Source: an uncultured Microbacteriaceae bacterium
GTDB lineage: Bacteria > Actinomycetota > Actinomycetes > Actinomycetales > Microbacteriaceae
Direction of reading: 5' to 3'
Length of the DNA: 64,000 nucleotides
NCBI GenBank assembly: GCA_903859205.1
Contig: CAIOLM010000034.1
Coordinates: 89,800-153,799, forward strand
Of the stretch, positions 1-9,020 are shown one piece after another. The position numbers were made by a program, and so were the translations under genes. The notes under the pieces were generated by a model. It was not told the origin of the DNA. It did no database searches and saw only the letters and a program-made list of their open reading frames with translations. Position 1 is the stretch's first letter, and the number at the start of each line of letters is the position of its first letter.

Positions 1-1651
1 CATCTGAAATGGTCGCGGCCTCGTCGCGAGTGTTTGCGTGCACATAGAACTTGAGTTTGGGCTCGGTTCCGCTCGGGCGAATCATGACGCGTGCGCCATC
101 GGTCAGGTGCCACGCCAGCAAGTTCGTCGGCGGCAGGTCGCCGAGTCCGTCGCGGTAGTCGTCCACGCGCGCAATCTCGCGCCCGGCCAGCGAAGTAACC
201 GGATGCTCGCGCAAAGCGTTCATGCGCGCACGCAGTTCATCGGCGCTTGGCTCGCGCACCGAAAACGAGATTCCGTAGACGCCGCCGAACTCGGCGGCGA
301 GCTCGGCAACTTTGTCGCCAATCGACGAGCCCTGGCCACGGAGCTCGTGAGCAAGCTCGAGAACGGCGAGGGCGGCAGAGATGCCATCTTTATCGCGCAG
401 GGTCTCGGGGTTCACCAGATAGCCGAGGGCTTCCTCGTAACCGTAGATGAGCTCAGGCACTCGCCCAATCCACTTGAAACCGCTGAGTGTGCGCTGGCAT
501 TGCAAACCAAAGCGCTCAGCGATGTTCTCGAGAGCCGGCGCTGAGACCACGGTCGTGGCCAGGCAGCCTGAGCGACCCGCCGCCGCAGCGCGTTGCGCTG
601 CCCACCAGCCCAGCAAAACTCCAAGTTCATCGCCCGTGAGCATTCGATAACTCGAACCTTCGGGTACTGCAACGGCGAGTCGGTCGGCATCCGGGTCATT
701 CGCCAAAATGAGGTCGGCACGCTCGTGGCCGGCCAACGCGAAAGCCAAATCGAGCGCCCCAGCTTCTTCGGGGTTCGGATACGCGACTGTCGGAAACCCG
801 GAATCGGGCGCAGCTTGTTCGGCGACCACGTCGGGCAGCGCGTAGCCCGAAGCCGAGAGCACCGCGTGCAGCGTGGTCAGTCCCACGCCATGTAGGGGCG
901 TGTAGACCACGCGCAATGACTCTTCGTTTTCAACCGGAGTCGGGGCGCCGGTTGCCCAGCGCGGGCCAACGGCGGCAGCGGTTGCAACGGCGTAGGCGGC
1001 GACAATCTCGCGACCCAGCCGCGTGAATTCACCGCGTGGCATCTGATCAAACGGTGTCGCCGACGCGTCGCGGATGCGCTCTTCAATGTCAGTGTCGATG
1101 GGCGCAACAATCTGGGCACCCTCGCTTTCGCCACCGAGGTATACCTTGTAGCCGTTGTCCCCGGCCGGGTTGTGGCTCGCGGTGACCATGACGCCGGCAT
1201 CGGCTTCTAGGTGCCGTACGGCGAAGGCCAGCACGGGAGTGGGTAACTCGGGTGGGAGCGCGATCACTTCGCATCCGGCACCGGCGAGTACCGCAGCGGC
1301 GTCATCGGCGAACACGCTCGAGTTGGTGCGAGCGTCGCACCCGACAACAACGCGAGGGCGCGAAGCGGCTGTCGTGAGGAGATAGGCCGCCAGCCCCGCG
1401 CTCGCCTGCGCAACGACAACGCGGTTCATGCGGTTGGGCCCGGCGCCGAGCGCCCCGCGGAGCCCGGCCGTGCCAAACTTCAGGGCCCCGTCGAATCGTT
1501 CGGCCATGGCGAGGCCGTCGTTGCAGGCGATGAGCTCCTTGAGTTCGTCTCTGGTCACCCGGTCTGGGTCAGCTGCGATCCACGCGCGAACACGCCCGAG
1601 CAGGTCAGAACTCGGTGCAATCTTTGCCCCGGGGCTGCACTCGTCGGTCAC
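1..1651 (-). CDS. Phosphosugar mutase (phosphomannomutase/phosphoglucomutase), 3' end outside window
   Basis: This is an alpha-D-phosphohexomutase that interconverts sugar 1- and 6-phosphates in the cytoplasm. At least 550 residues are present and the frame is open at base 1, so the C-terminal tail is missing. All signature loops are visible on the reverse strand: the phosphoserine loop TASHNPAGDNGYK near base 1180, the metal loop DPDADR near 690, the sugar loop GYEEALG near 430 and the phosphate-binding RPSGTEPKLK near 80. The GTG start at 1651 overlaps the stop of the upstream purine nucleoside phosphorylase by 4 nt (GTGA), so the two are translationally coupled. Length and the FGTAGLRG entry motif suit the long PGM2/PgcA-like branch (M. 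tuberculosis PmmB-like). Glucose versus mannose preference cannot be read from the sequence. Confidence 0.92.
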   Translation of the reverse strand, partial: MTDECSPGAKIAPSSDLLGRVRAWIAADPDRVTRDELKELIACNDGLAMAERFDGALKFGTAGLRGALGAGPNRMNRVVVAQASAGLAAYLLTTAASRPRVVVGCDARTNSSVFADDAAAVLAGAGCEVIALPPELPTPVLAFAVRHLEADAGVMVTASHNPAGDNGYKVYLGGESEGAQIVAPIDTDIEERIRDASATPFDQMPRGEFTRLGREIVAAYAVATAAAVGPRWATGAPTPVENEESLRVVYTPLHGVGLTTLHAVLSASGYALPDVVAEQAAPDSGFPTVAYPNPEEAGALDLAFALAGHERADLILANDPDADRLAVAVPEGSSYRMLTGDELGVLLGWWAAQRAAAAGRSGCLATTVVSAPALENIAERFGLQCQRTLSGFKWIGRVPELIYGYEEALGYLVNPETLRDKDGISAALAVLELAHELRGQGSSIGDKVAELAAEFGGVYGISFSVREPSADELRARMNALREHPVTSLAGREIARVDDYRDGLGDLPPTNLLAWHLTDGARVMIRPSGTEPKLKFYVHANTRDEAATISD

Positions 1652-2457
1652 AGGCGATCCAAGACCCCGCGGAGAAGCTCGACCAGCTGTGGCAGTGCGG
1701 CCTGACCTGCGGCAACGACTTCTTCATGTGAAAGCGGTTCAGCGCTCACGCCCGCTGCCAGGTTGGTTGCCAGAGAAATACCGAGAACCTCGATTCCGGC
1801 TTCGCGAGCGGCAATGGTCTCGAGCGTGGTCGACATCCCGACCAGGTCGCCGCCCATGATGCCCGCCATTTTGACCTCGGCGGGCGTCTCATACTGCGGG
1901 CCGCGAAATTGAACGTAGACACCCTCGGGGATGTCGGGGCTGACCTCGAGCACGAGTTCGCGAAGGCGGCGCGAGTACGCCTCGCTCATGTCGATAAAAG
2001 TAGCCCCCTCAATGGAGCTTTGTCCGGTGAGGTTGATGTGGTCGCGGATGAGTACTGCGGTGCCTGGCTTCCACTCGCGCCTGAGTGAGCCCGCGGCGTT
2101 GGTCAGGATCATGGTGCTCACTCCAGCGGCGGCGGCGGTGCGAACTCCGTGGGCAACAGCCGCAACGCCGTGACCTTCGTAAAGGTGAGTGCGCGCCCCG
2201 ATGACCAGCAGGTGCTTCCCACTGGCAAGACGAACCGATCTGATTTCTCCCGAGTGGCCCTCGAGCACCGGCTTACGAAATCCGGCAATTTCGTGTGCCG
2301 GCATCACGGCAAGGGTTTCGCCCAGCTCTCCAGCGGCCTGCGCCCAGCCACTGCCCAGCGTGAGCGCGATGTCGTGGCGCACGACGCCAGATGCCCGGGC
2401 GATTTGCTCGGCGGCGGCGTTGGCAAGGAGTCTGTGCTCGCGGTGGTGTGTGCTCAC
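1648..2457 (-). CDS. punA: Purine nucleoside phosphorylase
   Basis: This 269-residue protein is a trimeric-type purine nucleoside phosphorylase, which splits (deoxy)inosine or guanosine with phosphate to give free base and ribose-1-phosphate. Family motifs include LGSGW near residue 35, the phosphate-site GHSG, ILTNAAGSL in the middle, FRGPQYETPAE and the active-site GMSTTLE followed by ATNLAAG. The start is a GTG at 2457. It is preceded by AGGAGA, which abuts the start codon too closely for a normal Shine-Dalgarno site, and by GATACT exactly 6 nt upstream, so a leaderless message is likely. It overlaps the downstream mutase by 4 nt, pairing nucleoside salvage with sugar-phosphate mutation. 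Confidence 0.93.
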   Translation of the reverse strand: MSTHHREHRLLANAAAEQIARASGVVRHDIALTLGSGWAQAAGELGETLAVMPAHEIAGFRKPVLEGHSGEIRSVRLASGKHLLVIGARTHLYEGHGVAAVAHGVRTAAAAGVSTMILTNAAGSLRREWKPGTAVLIRDHINLTGQSSIEGATFIDMSEAYSRRLRELVLEVSPDIPEGVYVQFRGPQYETPAEVKMAGIMGGDLVGMSTTLETIAAREAGIEVLGISLATNLAAGVSAEPLSHEEVVAAGQAALPQLVELLRGVLDRL

Positions 2458-2486
2458 TCTCCTAGTATCCCGGGCAGAATGGTGTC
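2458..2486. promoter_or_regulatory. Very short divergent promoter region, punA / lpdA
   Basis: Only 29 bp separate the two divergent start codons. On the minus strand GATACT (2469-2464) lies 6 nt before the punA GTG; on the plus strand CAGAAT (2475-2480) lies 6 nt before the lpdA ATG. Both could be -10 elements of leaderless transcripts, which would put each -35 inside the opposite coding region. Transcription starts are inferred, not observed. Confidence 0.4.
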
Positions 2487-3917
2487 ATGGCTTTTGGTTT
2501 TGAAAACAGGCAGCGTGTTGTCGTGATTGGCGGCGGCCCTGGTGGCTACGAGGCTGCGCTCGCGGGAGCTCAGCTCGGCGCAGAAGTCACGCTCATTGAG
2601 CGCTCTGGCGTTGGTGGGTCGGCCGTGCTTACTGACGTCGTTCCGTCAAAGACCTTGATTGCCACGGCCGAGGCCGCGACCAACATGGGCACCGCCGAGA
2701 CGCTCGGTGTTCAGTTCTTCGCCAGGGGCGAGAATGGCAAGCCCGTTCGTCCCGAGCTCGCCATCAACATGGGCCTCGTCAACAAGCGTTTGCTCCAGCT
2801 GGCTCAGGACACCTCGAAAGACATGCAGGCCTCTCTGAAAGAGGCCGGCGTGACGACCATCCCCGGATACGGCCGCCTCGACGGAAGCGACGCCGTCATC
2901 GTTTCGACCGCCCCCGGAGGAACCGACTTCGAGCGCATCGAAGCCGACACGATCATCGTTTCGACCGGCGCTGCTCCGCGCATCCTCGAGACGGCGAAGC
3001 CCGATGGTGAGCGCATTTTCACCTGGACGCAGCTCTACAACCTGCAAGAGGTGCCCCAACACATCATTGTCATCGGATCAGGCGTCACGGGTGCTGAGTT
3101 TGCCGGCGCCTATCGCGCCCTCGGCGCCGAGGTGACGCTGGTCTCCAGTCGCGACCAGGTGCTGCCCGGCGAGGATGCCGACGCTGCCGCCGTAATCGAG
3201 AAGGTATTCACGCGCATCGGAATGAACATCCGCTCGCGCTCACGCGCAGAGAAGGTTGAGCGCACGGCAGACGGAGTCATGGTCACTCTTGCCGACGGAA
3301 CTACCATCGAGGGCAGTCACGCGCTGATGGCCGTGGGTTCGATTCCGAACACGGCGGGCATCGGTCTCGAAGAAGCCGGCGTGGAGCTCACCGAGAGCGG
3401 TCACATCAGGGTCAATCGTGTAGCTCGCTCGAGCGTGCCCAACATCTACGGTGTGGGCGACTGCTCGGCTTCGATGCCGCTGGCGTCCGTCGCGGGCATG
3501 CAGGGTCGCACCGCAGTGTTTCATGCGCTCGGAGACGCCGTCGAGCCATTCGAGGAACGCAACGTCGCCGCCAACGTATTCACCAACCCGCAGATTGCAA
3601 CCGTGGGATGGTCACAGGCAGAGATCGAGGCCGGCACCATTCGCGGCACGATTCACACGATTGATCTCGAGCTGAACCCGCGCGCCAAGATGATGGGTCT
3701 GACCGACGGTTTCATCAAGCTGATCTCGACGACGACATCACGCACGGTGATTGGCGGGGTCGTTGTTGCGCCGAACGCGTCGGAGCTTATTTTTCCGATT
3801 GCCCTCGCCGTCGAGCACCGGTTGACGGTTGACGATCTGGCCAAGGCTTTCTCGATTTACCCGTCGCTATCGACGACCATCAGTGAAGTCGCGCGCGCGC
3901 TTCACAAGGTGCTGTAG
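2487..3917 (+). CDS. lpdA: NAD(P)H:quinone dehydrogenase, LpdA-type flavoprotein disulfide reductase homologue
   Basis: This 476-residue protein has the two-dinucleotide-domain fold of the pyridine nucleotide-disulfide oxidoreductases. The FAD motif GGGPGGYEAA is near residue 13, the second NAD(P) motif GSGVTGAEFAG in the middle, YGVGDCSA follows, and the C-terminal dimerisation domain closes the protein. The redox-active CxxxxC pair of true lipoamide dehydrogenases is absent: the segment reads GVGGSAVLTDVVPSK. That is the hallmark of the actinobacterial LpdA (Rv3303c-type) proteins, which reduce quinones rather than lipoamide. The product is probably cytosolic and acts in redox protection. 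It stands alone between punA, divergent, and accA3, convergent with a 3-bp gap. Confidence 0.9.
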   Translation: MAFGFENRQRVVVIGGGPGGYEAALAGAQLGAEVTLIERSGVGGSAVLTDVVPSKTLIATAEAATNMGTAETLGVQFFARGENGKPVRPELAINMGLVNKRLLQLAQDTSKDMQASLKEAGVTTIPGYGRLDGSDAVIVSTAPGGTDFERIEADTIIVSTGAAPRILETAKPDGERIFTWTQLYNLQEVPQHIIVIGSGVTGAEFAGAYRALGAEVTLVSSRDQVLPGEDADAAAVIEKVFTRIGMNIRSRSRAEKVERTADGVMVTLADGTTIEGSHALMAVGSIPNTAGIGLEEAGVELTESGHIRVNRVARSSVPNIYGVGDCSASMPLASVAGMQGRTAVFHALGDAVEPFEERNVAANVFTNPQIATVGWSQAEIEAGTIRGTIHTIDLELNPRAKMMGLTDGFIKLISTTTSRTVIGGVVVAPNASELIFPIALAVEHRLTVDDLAKAFSIYPSLSTTISEVARALHKVL

Positions 3918-3920
3918 CGA

Positions 3921-5690
3921 CTACTCGTCTTCGATGGTCAGCAACAGGTGACCGTTTGAGATCGTGGTACCGACTTCGGCGTTGATGTTTCGCACGATGC
4001 CGTCACGGGGAGCGGGAACCTGCTGCTCCATCTTCATGGCCTCGAGAACAATGACAATCTCGCCCTTGGCGACCTTTTGGCCCTCTGTGACGGCAATCTT
4101 GACCACGGAGGCCTGCATCGGCGCCTTGACCGAGTTGCCCCCGGCCGACTCGACGCCAGCTGAAGCCTTGCGCTTGGGGGCAGGGCCGAGAGTTGCCAAG
4201 TCACTCATGTTGGCGCGCAGGAGCTTGGCGGGCAACTGAACTTCGAGGCGGCGGCCGTCGACCTCAACGGTCACATGCTGACGCTTGGACTCGGCGGGGG
4301 TCGCTTCGGTCTCGCCGCTCCAGGGCTCAATCTCGTTGTTGTACTCGGTTTCGATCCAGCTCGTGTACACCGAGAAGGGCTTGTCGCCCTCGGGAGCAAA
4401 CGCGGGGTCGCGAACGATTGAACGGTGGAAAGGAAGCACTGTGGGCAGGCCGGCCACCTCGAACTCATCGAGGGCGCGACGCGAGCGCTCGAGGGCTTCG
4501 GCGCGGGTGGCACCGGTGACGATGAGCTTGGCGACCATCGAGTCAAAAGACCCGGAGATGACATCGCCGGCAGCGACACCGGTGTCAACGCGCACTCCGG
4601 GGCCGCCGGGCGCGCGGAACACGTTCACCGGGCCGGGTGCGGGCATGAAGTTGCGGCCGGCGTCTTCACCGTTGATGCGGAACTCGAACGAGTGTCCGGT
4701 GATTTCGGGGTCTGGGTAGTCGAGAACGCCACCCTCGGCCAGGCGGAACTGCTCGCGAACCAGGTCGATGCCGGTTACCTCTTCGGAAACCGGGTGTTCA
4801 ACCTGAAGGCGGGTGTTGACCTCGAGGAACGAAACCGTTCCGTCGGCACCAATCAAGAACTCACACGTGCCCGCGCCAACGTAGCCGACCTCTTTGAGGA
4901 TGGCCTTGGATGCGCGGTAGAGCTCGGTCATCTGGGCGTCGGTCAAGAACGGAGCGGGAGCTTCTTCGACGAGCTTTTGGTGACGGCGCTGAAGTGAGCA
5001 GTCGCGCGTCGAAACGACGACGACGTTTCCGTGCTGGTCGGCCAGACACTGGGTTTCGACGTGACGCGGCTTGTCGAGGTATTTCTCAACGAAGCACTCA
5101 CCACGACCGAAGGCGGCGATGGCCTCGCGCGTTGCCGATTCGAACTGGTCGGCTACCTCTTCACGGGTGCGGGCTACCTTGAGTCCGCGGCCGCCTCCAC
5201 CGAAGGCAGCCTTGATGGCGACCGGCAGACCGACCTTGTCGACGAATTCGAGAACCTCGGCAGCATCTTTCACAGGGTTCAAGGTGCCCGGGGCCAGCGG
5301 TGCGCCGACCTTCTCGGCAACGTGACGGGCCGAGACCTTGTCGCCTAGCTGCTCGATTGCCTCGGGGCTGGGACCTATCCAGATAAGTCCGGCGTTGATA
5401 ACCGCGCGAGCGAACTCAGCATTCTCAGCGAGGAATCCGTAGCCAGGGTGGACGGCGTTTGCGCCCGAGCGGCGGGCAACGCCCAAAATCTTTTCGATGA
5501 CGAGGTAGGTCTCGGCGCTCGTGCTGCCGTTGAGGGCGTATGCCTCGTCGGCGAGCTTGGCGTGGAGTGCATCTCGGTCTTGGTCGGCGTACACCGCGAC
5601 CGATCCGATACCGCTGTCGCGGGCGGCGCGAATAATGCGCACAGCAATCTCGCCGCGGTTGGCAATGAGCACCTTGTTAATGCGTGACAT
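3921..5690 (-). CDS. accA3: Acetyl/propionyl-CoA carboxylase alpha subunit (biotin carboxylase plus BCCP)
   Basis: This 589-residue alpha chain carries ATP-dependent biotin carboxylase (residues about 1-450) and a C-terminal biotinyl domain. The N-terminus [14 protein letters not shown], the ATP-grasp loop GGGGRGLK and [17 protein letters not shown] are typical, and the biotin acceptor lysine sits in EAMKMEQ at about residue 553. With an AccD carboxyltransferase it makes malonyl- or methylmalonyl-CoA. The partner accD/accE genes lie about 7.5 kb away beyond maf and a catabolic island, and birA, which biotinylates this protein, is next to accD. The initiation ATG at 5690 follows a short AT-rich leader. 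Which acyl-CoA is used depends on the AccD partner. Confidence 0.95.
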   Translation of the reverse strand: MSRINKVLIANRGEIAVRIIRAARDSGIGSVAVYADQDRDALHAKLADEAYALNGSTSAETYLVIEKILGVARRSGANAVHPGYGFLAENAEFARAVINAGLIWIGPSPEAIEQLGDKVSARHVAEKVGAPLAPGTLNPVKDAAEVLEFVDKVGLPVAIKAAFGGGGRGLKVARTREEVADQFESATREAIAAFGRGECFVEKYLDKPRHVETQCLADQHGNVVVVSTRDCSLQRRHQKLVEEAPAPFLTDAQMTELYRASKAILKEVGYVGAGTCEFLIGADGTVSFLEVNTRLQVEHPVSEEVTGIDLVREQFRLAEGGVLDYPDPEITGHSFEFRINGEDAGRNFMPAPGPVNVFRAPGGPGVRVDTGVAAGDVISGSFDSMVAKLIVTGATRAEALERSRRALDEFEVAGLPTVLPFHRSIVRDPAFAPEGDKPFSVYTSWIETEYNNEIEPWSGETEATPAESKRQHVTVEVDGRRLEVQLPAKLLRANMSDLATLGPAPKRKASAGVESAGGNSVKAPMQASVVKIAVTEGQKVAKGEIVIVLEAMKMEQQVPAPRDGIVRNINAEVGTTISNGHLLLTIEDE

Positions 5691-5732
5691 AGTTCCCTAG
5701 CCTACTGAAGGCGGAGCCTTTTGCGGGCAGAG

Positions 5733-6410
5733 TCAGCGCTTCCAGAGGGCGGGCCACTCCACATCCAGCTCGCGCGCCAGGCGACGAACCGTGGGAATCG
5801 AAACCCCAATGACGGTGGACGGGTCGCCCACGATGGAGTCGACAAACGCGGCGCCCAGACTGTCTATCGTGAACGCGCCGGCGACCTCAAGTGGCTCACC
5901 GCTGGCCACGTAGGCATCGATTTCTGCATCGGAGATGTCGTTGGCGAACGAGACTTCTGCAACCGCGACGTGTCCTACGCCACTTCCGGCGCCGACGCCC
6001 GAGGTGGCAGGGCGGTTGTGAACCAGATGAATCAGCCAGTGGCCCGAGAACAGATGCCCTGTGCGACCCCGCTGGGCGTGCCACCTGGCCGTGGCTGCGT
6101 CAACCGTGTGGGGTTTTCCGTAGGTCACGCCATCGAGCACAAAAGCGGAGTCCCCGCCGAGGATGAGCACGCCCTCGGCCTCGGCCTGAGCCGCCGCCGC
6201 GGTCACGGGTTCAAGCTCGAGAACCGCCTCGGCCTTCACGCGGGCAAGCAGGAGAACCATCTCCTCGGGGCTCAGCGGCCCCGATGTAGCTTCGACCTCA
6301 GCCACAGCGGCGTCTTCGTCGACGTAGCTGGGCACAACGAGTGGCTCAATGCCAGACGCGCGCAAGGTGGCCAGGCGCGCGGGGGAGGTGGAGGCGAGGA
6401 TCAGCTGCAC
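5733..6410 (-). CDS. maf: Maf-like nucleotide pyrophosphatase
   Basis: This 225-residue protein belongs to the Maf/Ham1 superfamily of house-cleaning nucleoside triphosphate pyrophosphatases, which remove modified or non-canonical nucleotides. The N-terminal signature LILASTSPARLATLRASG begins at residue 3. The central GGDSAF and DGVTYGKPHTVDAA segments and the late FTIDSLGAAFVDSIVGD motif match the family. The start chosen is GTG at 6410, because the frame remains open further upstream but the conserved ASTSP motif must lie at the N-terminus. The gene is divergent from the RNA methyltransferase gene, with 34 bp between start codons. In related actinobacteria maf lies close to accA3 and the accE/accD genes, as it does here apart from an insertion. 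Confidence 0.9.
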   Translation of the reverse strand: MQLILASTSPARLATLRASGIEPLVVPSYVDEDAAVAEVEATSGPLSPEEMVLLLARVKAEAVLELEPVTAAAAQAEAEGVLILGGDSAFVLDGVTYGKPHTVDAATARWHAQRGRTGHLFSGHWLIHLVHNRPATSGVGAGSGVGHVAVAEVSFANDISDAEIDAYVASGEPLEVAGAFTIDSLGAAFVDSIVGDPSTVIGVSIPTVRRLARELDVEWPALWKR

Positions 6411-6444
6411 GGAGTACGCCCTTCGGTGTGGAAAGCTCAATGTC

Positions 6445-7725
6445 ATGGAGCTGGTTGAACTCGAGATTACCAATGTGGCCCACGGTGGCATTTTCGTGGC
6501 GCGCCACGAGGGTCGGGTGATCTTCGTCAGCGATGCCATTTCGGGAGAGCGAGTTCTCGCCCAGGTCACCGACACTTCGCAGAAGAGTTTCTGGCGCGCT
6601 ACCACCGTCGAGGTGCTCGAAGCTTCGAAGCAACGTCAAGCTCACGTGTGGTCGGCGGCATCCATTGACCGCGCCCCCGAGGAGCGCGTCGGCGGCGCTG
6701 AGTTCGGCCACATCAAGCTCGGCTACCAGCGCGAGCTCAAGGCCCAGGTGCTCCGTGAGGCACTCGAGCGTTTCGCCCGAATTTCGCAGCCGGTCACCGT
6801 CGAGGGTCTGCCCAGCGACGACGAGACGAACGGCACCCTCTGGCGCACGCGGGTGAGCCTTCACGTCGATGACGCTGGGCGGGTGGGCCCTTACGCTGCC
6901 CGCAGTCACCGAGTTATCGAGGTGGATGACCTTCCCCTCGCCGTCGACGAAATCACGGCACTTGCTCCCCTGCGCTCCAAGCTCCCCGCCGGTTCCCGCG
7001 TCGATCTCGTTGCGCCGTCCGTCGGTGGTGCTCGCATCAACACCGTTGCCCCCCTGGAAAAGAAGGCGAAGAAGAAGCCTGGCCCAGGAAACCCGGTGGC
7101 CGTACCCAAGCTGAAGAACCGCGCGCTCATTCGCGAGGTCGTGGGCAATCGCGAGTTTTTGCTGGCCGAAGACGGTTTCTGGCAGGTGCACCGATTCGCC
7201 GCCGAAGCGCTCACCGACGCTGTCGTATCTGCTATCGATGGCGATCTGTTCGATGTGCGCGCCGCCAACCACGACCTGTACGGCGGGGTCGGGCTTCTGG
7301 CTGCAGCGATGGGCGATCGGTTCGGTTCGACCACTCGCATGACCAGTGTTGAGTCGAGCGAGCAGGCCACCGAGTTTGCGGCCGAGAACCTGGCTGACTG
7401 GGTTGGAGCCCGGGTGCTGACTGGCCGGGTAGATCGCTACCTCACGCAGGTGGCCACCGACACGTCCCCGTCTGAAAAGTCGGCGTGGAGAGCAGCGACC
7501 ATCATTCTTGATCCGCCTCGCGCGGGGGCCGGCAAAGATGTCATCGAGTCACTCGGGGCGCTGGCGCCAGCGCAACTCATCTACGTCGCCTGCGACCCCG
7601 TCGCTTTCGCGCGCGACGCTGGCTACCTGCGTGAACGCGGTTACGAACTTGCCGAGCTTCGCGCCTTCGACCTTTTTCCGAACACCCACCACGTTGAAGC
7701 AGTTGCGCGGTTCGTCCGCGGCTAG
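6445..7725 (+). CDS. TRAM-domain class I SAM-dependent RNA methyltransferase (TrmA/RlmCD-like)
   Basis: The 426-residue product starts with a TRAM RNA-binding domain (about residues 1-60, ELEITNVAHGGIFVARHEG). It ends with a Rossmann methyltransferase domain of the uracil-5 methyltransferase family. Motif IV reads ILDPPRAGAGKDV and the nucleophile region reads YVACDPVAFARD, where other family members have SCNP. It probably methylates a uridine in rRNA or tRNA; the target base cannot be predicted. The ATG at 6445 is preferred because the open frame upstream overlaps the divergent maf start. The C-terminal HVEAVARF is the usual family ending. It is the last core-type gene before the catabolic island. 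Confidence 0.85.
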   Translation: MELVELEITNVAHGGIFVARHEGRVIFVSDAISGERVLAQVTDTSQKSFWRATTVEVLEASKQRQAHVWSAASIDRAPEERVGGAEFGHIKLGYQRELKAQVLREALERFARISQPVTVEGLPSDDETNGTLWRTRVSLHVDDAGRVGPYAARSHRVIEVDDLPLAVDEITALAPLRSKLPAGSRVDLVAPSVGGARINTVAPLEKKAKKKPGPGNPVAVPKLKNRALIREVVGNREFLLAEDGFWQVHRFAAEALTDAVVSAIDGDLFDVRAANHDLYGGVGLLAAAMGDRFGSTTRMTSVESSEQATEFAAENLADWVGARVLTGRVDRYLTQVATDTSPSEKSAWRAATIILDPPRAGAGKDVIESLGALAPAQLIYVACDPVAFARDAGYLRERGYELAELRAFDLFPNTHHVEAVARFVRG

Positions 7726-7748
7726 TCGCACTCCCGGGATCCAACAAA

Positions 7749-7760
7749 AAATTTCGAAAA
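7749..7760. promoter_or_regulatory. Palindromic operator-like site before the FAH gene
   Basis: The sequence AAATTTCGAAAA contains the palindrome TTTCGAAA (7752-7759). A possible -10, TATTGT (7777-7782), places the palindrome over the -35 region. The same core occurs as an exact 12-mer AATTTCGAAATT upstream of the hydroxylase operon and of the CoA-transferase operon. Binding by the GntR protein at 9021-9707 is inferred from location. A second inverted repeat, GATTC/GAATC (7768-7788), lies just downstream. Confidence 0.6.
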
Positions 7761-7836
7761 AACCTTGATTCTTCGATATTGTTGAATCGAGCACCCGGGC
7801 ATCGATGACGAGCCCGGCGAAGAAACAGGAGTAGCA

Positions 7837-8685
7837 GTGAAGATTGCAAACGTAAAAGGTCGCCTCTCGATCGTTGTCGCTGACGGCCAAGCCGTAGACG
7901 TCGAAACGGCCAGTGCCGGCAAGTTCTCGTCGTCTATTCACGAGGCTTACGAGCAGTGGGGCGCCTTTAGCGCGTGGGCCAAGACTGTTGATGCGTCGAG
8001 CGCATCCACCTTTGCTGACGCTGATCTTGACTCGCCCGTTCCCACGCCCCGCCAGATTTTTGCCATCGGCATGAACTACGCCAAGCACGCCGCCGAGGGC
8101 GGCTTCTCCGTTCCTGAAGAGCCGACCATCTTCACCAAGTTCCAGTCGTGCATCACCGGCCCCTTTGCGCAGGTTCCTATCCTCGTCGACGGCAAGAACG
8201 ACTGGGAAACCGAGCTCGTTGCCGTCATCGGCAAGACCGCGCGCAACGTCAAAGCCGCCGACGCCTTCGACTACGTCGCCGGTTACACAATGGGGCAAGA
8301 CATTTCCGAGCGCGTTACCCAAGGCAAGGGCCCGGCTCCGCAGTTCTCGTTTGCCAAGTCGTTCGAGGGCTTTGGTCCGACTGGTCCGGTACTCGTGACG
8401 CTCGACGAGTTTGCAGACCCTAACGACATCGAGCTTGGATGCTCGGTCAACGGTGACGTGCGCCAGAGTGACAGTTCCAACGACCTCGTCTTTTCGGTGC
8501 CCGAGCTCATTGAGTACCTGAGCGCGCGCCTCACCCTGTACCCCGGAGACCTCATCTGGACCGGCACCCCCTCGGGTGTGGGGCTTGGGCGCAAGCCACA
8601 GGTCTACCTCAATGTGGGTGAAGAACTCGTCACCTGGGGTAAGGGCATCGGCGAGATGCGCAACAAGATTGTTGCCGCGAAGTAA
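7837..8685 (+). CDS. Fumarylacetoacetate hydrolase-family protein (acylpyruvase-like)
   Basis: This 282-residue FAH-fold enzyme would cleave or decarboxylate an acylpyruvate-like ring-fission product using a divalent metal. The catalytic domain begins around residue 68 at IFAIGMNYAKHAAE. A metal-binding acidic residue is seen in NDWETELVAVIGK, and FAYxxG-type segments (DYVAGYTMGQDISER) and IWTGTPSGVG complete the fold. The start is GTG at 7837 with AGGAG 6-7 nt upstream. It is divergent from the TRAM gene's end and converges on the Dabb gene with a 9-bp gap. The shared operator palindrome links it to the aromatic hydroxylase operon, suggesting a role late in aromatic degradation. Substrate (maleylpyruvate, fumarylpyruvate, oxohexenedioate or other) is unknown. 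Confidence 0.87.
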   Translation: MKIANVKGRLSIVVADGQAVDVETASAGKFSSSIHEAYEQWGAFSAWAKTVDASSASTFADADLDSPVPTPRQIFAIGMNYAKHAAEGGFSVPEEPTIFTKFQSCITGPFAQVPILVDGKNDWETELVAVIGKTARNVKAADAFDYVAGYTMGQDISERVTQGKGPAPQFSFAKSFEGFGPTGPVLVTLDEFADPNDIELGCSVNGDVRQSDSSNDLVFSVPELIEYLSARLTLYPGDLIWTGTPSGVGLGRKPQVYLNVGEELVTWGKGIGEMRNKIVAAK

Positions 8686-8694
8686 CTTTCGCTT

Positions 8695-8994
8695 CTACTT
8701 CTCTGAGTCGAACTGCACAGTCTGACGGCTCGCGATAACGGAGTCTGCCCATCGGGCCACAATCTCTTTGTGGCCCGGGTGCTCAAGGTAGTTCTGAAGG
8801 TTCTCTACGCTGTCGAAGACGGCGCAAACGCCAAAGTCTGCAGCCCCCGCGCGAATACCCAGATTGTCGCCGTTGTAGTACGCAACCAAGCCCGGGAAGC
8901 CGGCAATTTGCTCGCGCAGCTCGGTCTTCAGTGACTCAGCCGAGCCGGCCGGGCGATCCTCTTTGAAGACGAAACTGGTGGTGTGAATTATCAC
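8695..8994 (-). CDS. Dabb (stress-responsive alpha/beta-barrel) domain protein
   Basis: This 99-residue protein is a single dimeric alpha-beta barrel domain of the Dabb family, recognisable from IIHTTSFVFKED at the start, the central NLGIRAGAADFGVCAVFDS strand and the YLEHPGHKEIVARW helix near the end. Family members range from uncharacterised stress proteins to polyketide cyclases such as olivetolic acid cyclase. The start is GTG at 8994 preceded by AAGGA. It is the last gene of the hydroxylase-GntR-Dabb operon, 26 nt after the regulator. That position suggests it handles an unstable intermediate of the same pathway, for instance by isomerisation or cyclisation; this is inference only. Confidence 0.82.
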   Translation of the reverse strand: MIIHTTSFVFKEDRPAGSAESLKTELREQIAGFPGLVAYYNGDNLGIRAGAADFGVCAVFDSVENLQNYLEHPGHKEIVARWADSVIASRQTVQFDSEK

Positions 8995-9020
8995 AGCAGG
9001 ATCCTTGGGGGTACTCGGGT

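Noticed and set aside
2487..3917. Dihydrolipoamide dehydrogenase as product of lpdA
   Set aside because: The redox-active CxxxxC pair is missing, so the true E3 function is unlikely despite the overall fold.
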